Shown one piece after another: positions 25,184 through 27,877 of a DNA stretch of 27,877 nt. Origin of the DNA: a virus. The stretch is taken from IMG/VR virus record IMGVR_UViG_3300002242_000169, positions 569 through 28,445 of that record. One strand, given 5' to 3'. The translations under genes and the position numbers were made by a program. Below the pieces are notes generated by a model. That model worked only from the letters and a program-made list of their open reading frames with translations, had not been told where the DNA came from and searched no databases. Every line of letters begins with the position of its first letter. The stretch's first letter is position 1.

Positions 25184-26108
25184 AAAAACTACATGTAAGG
25201 TATGCGGGGCAGCGTTTGATTCACAAAGGGCGCTTCATGCGCACATAAAAAGTCACGATTTATATTTAGCGGAATATTATTGCAAGTATTGGCCGAGACA
25301 CAACCTTCTAACAAAAGAACCTCTTCCTTTTAAAAATGTGGAAGATTATTTTACAAAAGGCTTTTCTAACAGAAAGGAGCTAAATAAATGGGCAACTACT
25401 GCAAAAACAGAAGAGCTCAAAGAGTACATCCTTCTGCAACTAAAAAACAGAATAGAGAAAAAAGGTCTGTCTCGAGGACCTAGCCACTTGGAGCTAGAAC
25501 TATACTCCCTGCCTTCTGTGGGTCTCTATAAAGAGGCTTTCGGGAGTTACTCTAAAGCATGTGCCGAAGCTGGGGTGACCCCTTTATTTTACAAAAATAT
25601 CAGCGACGACTTTTTTGATGACGACCCCTCAATTTCCGAAATAGAAATTATTGTTGACACAAGAGAGCAGAAGCCCTTGGATTTTGTCAACCCTAAGGTT
25701 ATGAAGTTGGATTTTGGGGATTATACTACTACTGGTGAAAATTATACAAAAACTTTTGTAGACAGGAAAAGCGAATCGGATTTTAAGTCAACCCTCTCTA
25801 CTGGACTAGACAGATTTAGGAATGAACTTGAGAGAGCGAAGGCTTTTGGGGCATATCTTTATGTTGTAACAGAAAGCAGTATAGAGAAAATAATAAGAAA
25901 CAATAACTATGGGGCACACAAGTCTAAACTTGATTATATTTGGCATAACATGAGGGTGTTGAGTCACGATTTTGCAGATAATTGCCAATTTGTATTTGCT
26001 GGGGATAGAAATTCTTCAAAAAAAATTATTTTAAAACTTTTGACAAGTGGGGATAATCTATGGAATACTGATGTACAATACTTTATAGATAGGCAAAATG
26101 AACTCTAA
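25167..26108 (+). CDS. C2H2 zinc finger/ERCC4-type nuclease
   Basis: 313 residues. A classical C2H2 finger at 10-30 (C-x2-C-x12-H-x3-H, with Phe17 and Leu23 in place). The linker region 100-140 (SHLELELYSLPSVGLYKEAF) is helical. The ERCC4/XPF-type nuclease follows: VDTREQ (Asp164), FGDY (Asp185), and VDRKSESD (Asp199, Lys201, Asp205), matching GD-Xn-(E/D)RK-X3-D. This fold cuts branched DNA near single-strand junctions. A finger fused to this nuclease is uncommon. It overlaps the sulfotransferase by 17 bases and the resolvase-like gene by 11. Confidence 0.85.
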   Translation: MNSENEKTTCKVCGAAFDSQRALHAHIKSHDLYLAEYYCKYWPRHNLLTKEPLPFKNVEDYFTKGFSNRKELNKWATTAKTEELKEYILLQLKNRIEKKGLSRGPSHLELELYSLPSVGLYKEAFGSYSKACAEAGVTPLFYKNISDDFFDDDPSISEIEIIVDTREQKPLDFVNPKVMKLDFGDYTTTGENYTKTFVDRKSESDFKSTLSTGLDRFRNELERAKAFGAYLYVVTESSIEKIIRNNNYGAHKSKLDYIWHNMRVLSHDFADNCQFVFAGDRNSSKKIILKLLTSGDNLWNTDVQYFIDRQNEL

Positions 26109-26652
26109 TAAAAAAGGCAAATCATGGGAGCTTGAGGTCGCACACCTTCTTTCTGACGTATTTGAGGGGAACTTTAATAGAGTTCCAAGATCTGGAGGGA
26201 TGTTTGGGGGCAAGAATGTAATTCATGCAGAAGGAGAAAGGGATGACGTAAAGGAGATAATGTCTGGAGATATAATATGCCCTAAGGATTTTCCTTTTTC
26301 GGTGGAGGCAAAAAATTACGCATCTTTTGATTTTGCAAAGATATATAAAGGAGAGCACAAGGAGCTAGATGATTGGATATCTCAAGCAGAAGCAGATGCA
26401 GCCCTTTCAGGGAAAGAGCCGCTAATTTGCATGAAGTTTAATTACAAGGGTTCGTTTGTCGTGTTCGGAAAAGATATAGTAAGTTCAAGATTACTTAATA
26501 CTTCTACTTTTTTTTCTAATTATTCAGTGTATAAAAGAAAGTATATAATAATGTCCATGGATAAATTTTTAGAGAATGGGCATATGTTGGTAGATTTTGC
26601 AAAAGCAAAGCAATACAAAATGAAAATATCAAAAGCAAGTAAAAATAAATGA
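26098..26652 (+). CDS. Hjc-like PD-(D/E)XK nuclease
   Basis: 184 residues. The start (KKGKSWELEVAHLLSD, Glu11), MSGDII (Asp58) and FSVEAKNY (Glu70, Lys72) give the E...D...EXK pattern of Hjc-type Holliday-junction resolvases. RVPRSGG also fits the family. It probably resolves recombination or replication branches, together with the ERCC4 nuclease it overlaps. ATGA overlap with the next gene. Confidence 0.8.
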   Translation: MNSNKKGKSWELEVAHLLSDVFEGNFNRVPRSGGMFGGKNVIHAEGERDDVKEIMSGDIICPKDFPFSVEAKNYASFDFAKIYKGEHKELDDWISQAEADAALSGKEPLICMKFNYKGSFVVFGKDIVSSRLLNTSTFFSNYSVYKRKYIIMSMDKFLENGHMLVDFAKAKQYKMKISKASKNK

Positions 26653-27500
26653 AATACAAAATAGGAATTATTGGAGGGGGTTTTGTTGGGGGAGCTGTAG
26701 CGCATGGATTCTCGGAAATGTCTCCTTTGCTTTACGACAAAAACCCTGATATATCTAAGAATTCACTCCATGAGGTGCTTCTTCAGGATTATGTTTTTAT
26801 TTGTGTGCCCACTCCAATGAACACATCAAAGGGAGGGCAGTGCAATACATCAATAATAGACGACTGCTTACAGCAAATATCTGATATCGGGTCTGATGCG
26901 ATTTTAATCATAAAGTCCACTGTTCCTGTAGGGTTTACGGAGACGAGGTCTAAAAAATTTAAAAATTTAAAAATAGTGCATTCTCCAGAGTTTTTGACCG
27001 CTCGGAATGCCGAATACGATTTTGATAATCCAGACAGAAATATTTTGGGCCACAGTGGCAACATATCTGAGGCTGAGAGAGTTAGGGATTTAATTGTTTT
27101 TAGGTTTCCTTCTGTTCCTTGTTTGATTATAAAAAGTAATGAGTCTGAGTTATTGAAATATATATCCAATTGCTTTTTAGCGGTCAAGGTTTCATTTTTT
27201 AATGAAATGTTTGATTTCAGTGAAAGCGTTGGCGCTGATTGGGGTGCGGTACTACAAGGACTTCTACTTGACCCAAGAATCGGAGCCTCTCATTGTTTTA
27301 TACCTGGCCCAGATGGGGATAGGGGCTTTGGGGGCACCTGCTTCCCGAAGGATATAAATTCAATGATTTTTCAATTAGAGTCTGCTGGAGTCGACCCCAG
27401 CTTAATTAAGGCAGCATGGAAAAAGAACTTAATGGTTCGAGGGGATTTTGATTGGGAGTCTAATATATCGGCTGTAAACAACGAACAAATAAAGGAATAG
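26649..27500 (+). CDS. Short UDP-glucose 6-dehydrogenase
   Basis: 283 residues. The Rossmann motif [17 protein letters not shown] is at the N-terminus. [18 protein letters not shown] and SPEFLTARN follow family order, and [10 protein letters not shown] contains the catalytic Cys231. Full-length enzymes are about 400 residues; the C-terminal nucleotide-binding domain is absent, as in some phage versions. It would oxidise UDP-glucose to UDP-glucuronate with NAD+. TAGTG overlap with the next gene, which would convert the product to UDP-xylose. Confidence 0.85.
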   Translation: MKYKIGIIGGGFVGGAVAHGFSEMSPLLYDKNPDISKNSLHEVLLQDYVFICVPTPMNTSKGGQCNTSIIDDCLQQISDIGSDAILIIKSTVPVGFTETRSKKFKNLKIVHSPEFLTARNAEYDFDNPDRNILGHSGNISEAERVRDLIVFRFPSVPCLIIKSNESELLKYISNCFLAVKVSFFNEMFDFSESVGADWGAVLQGLLLDPRIGASHCFIPGPDGDRGFGGTCFPKDINSMIFQLESAGVDPSLIKAAWKKNLMVRGDFDWESNISAVNNEQIKE

Positions 27501-27877
27501 TGAGGTATCTAATAACTGGCGGAGCGGGCTTTATAGGAAGCCATTTATGCAAAAAAATTATTGACAGAGGAGATGAAGTTATTTGCTTAGATAGTTTTTT
27601 TACTGGAAGAAGGTCTAATCTTTATAGCCTCATGAAGAGCGAAAGGTTTGAAGTGATTAGGCATGATGTCATTGACCCATTTAAGGTTGAGGTTGATTTC
27701 ATATATAATTTAGCTTGTCCTGCATCCCCAGTCCATTACCAGTATAATCCTATTAAGACTAACAAAACTTCCGTTCTGGGTGCGATCAACTGCCTTGGTT
27801 TGGCTAAGAGAATTAAGGCAAGAGTTTTTCAGGCGTCCACCTCTGAGGTTTATGGAGACCCAGATGTATCCCCTCAA
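27500..27877 (+). CDS. UDP-glucuronate decarboxylase (UDP-xylose synthase), partial
   Basis: The first 126 codons, cut by the window end. The start is GTG at 27500, one base overlapping the previous stop, with AAAGGA upstream. [20 protein letters not shown] is the NAD-binding start of extended short-chain dehydrogenases. [25 protein letters not shown] and [12 protein letters not shown] are typical of UDP-xylose synthase. It decarboxylates UDP-glucuronate, supplied by the preceding gene. Confidence 0.9.
   Translation, partial: MRYLITGGAGFIGSHLCKKIIDRGDEVICLDSFFTGRRSNLYSLMKSERFEVIRHDVIDPFKVEVDFIYNLACPASPVHYQYNPIKTNKTSVLGAINCLGLAKRIKARVFQASTSEVYGDPDVSPQ

Overview
The window looks like part of a large, AT-rich tailed double-stranded DNA phage genome, probably aquatic. 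Phage marker genes include an ATP-dependent DNA ligase with an N-terminal extension, a DUF932-like protein, a Gp88-like protein, PhoH, a compact sigma factor of the T4 gp55 type, an Hjc-like resolvase, a Zn-finger/ERCC4 nuclease, a short UDP-glucose dehydrogenase and a UDP-xylose synthase. No capsid, tail, terminase or polymerase gene is present. The host cannot be named from this sequence.

Layout. (1) 1-442: AT-rich non-coding DNA with three imperfect copies of a roughly 30-base motif. (2) 443-5061: plus-strand repair/replication genes (two HhH-GPD glycosylase-like proteins, a ligase) mixed with small unknown genes, ending in a strong terminator. (3) 5128-14880: plus-strand array of mostly tiny unknown genes, with DUF932, Gp88-like, DUF7249-like and HAD proteins, an aberrant tRNA-like gene and a structured RNA region. 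(4) 14804-20293: the array continues on the minus strand; the switch falls at one repeat element flanked by two stop codons. (5) 20472-27877: a normal, tightly packed phage block without the repeats.

The most unusual system is in regions 3 and 4. Thirteen GC-cored double-hairpin elements (DHE1-DHE13, about 75 bases each) separate blocks of one to several genes. Each has two imperfect palindromic arms (GTAAG-nnn-TTGA, 3-base loop, TCAA-nnn-CTTAC) around a G/C-rich core such as GCGGGGGCCGC. Three single arms also occur. The element usually sits at the 3' end of a block, and in several cases the stop codon of the last gene lies inside an arm. The arms keep pairing while changing sequence, so structure appears to be selected. 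The layout resembles gene cassettes separated by folded recombination sites, but no recombinase is visible.

Expression is also uniform. At least 35 sigma70-type promoters (TTGACA/TTGACT, 16-17 base spacer, TATAAT-like) can be read. In most, the -10 box ends only 5-10 bases before the ATG, so those transcripts should be leaderless. Many unrelated proteins begin MIK-(N/K), because the repeated module runs through the -10 box into ATGATTAAGAA. Second and third genes in a block are often reached by ATGA or TAATG overlaps, or by a Shine-Dalgarno sequence. The array therefore looks like a collection of self-contained promoter-gene(s)-hairpin cassettes, while the right block carries late-expression and surface-sugar functions.
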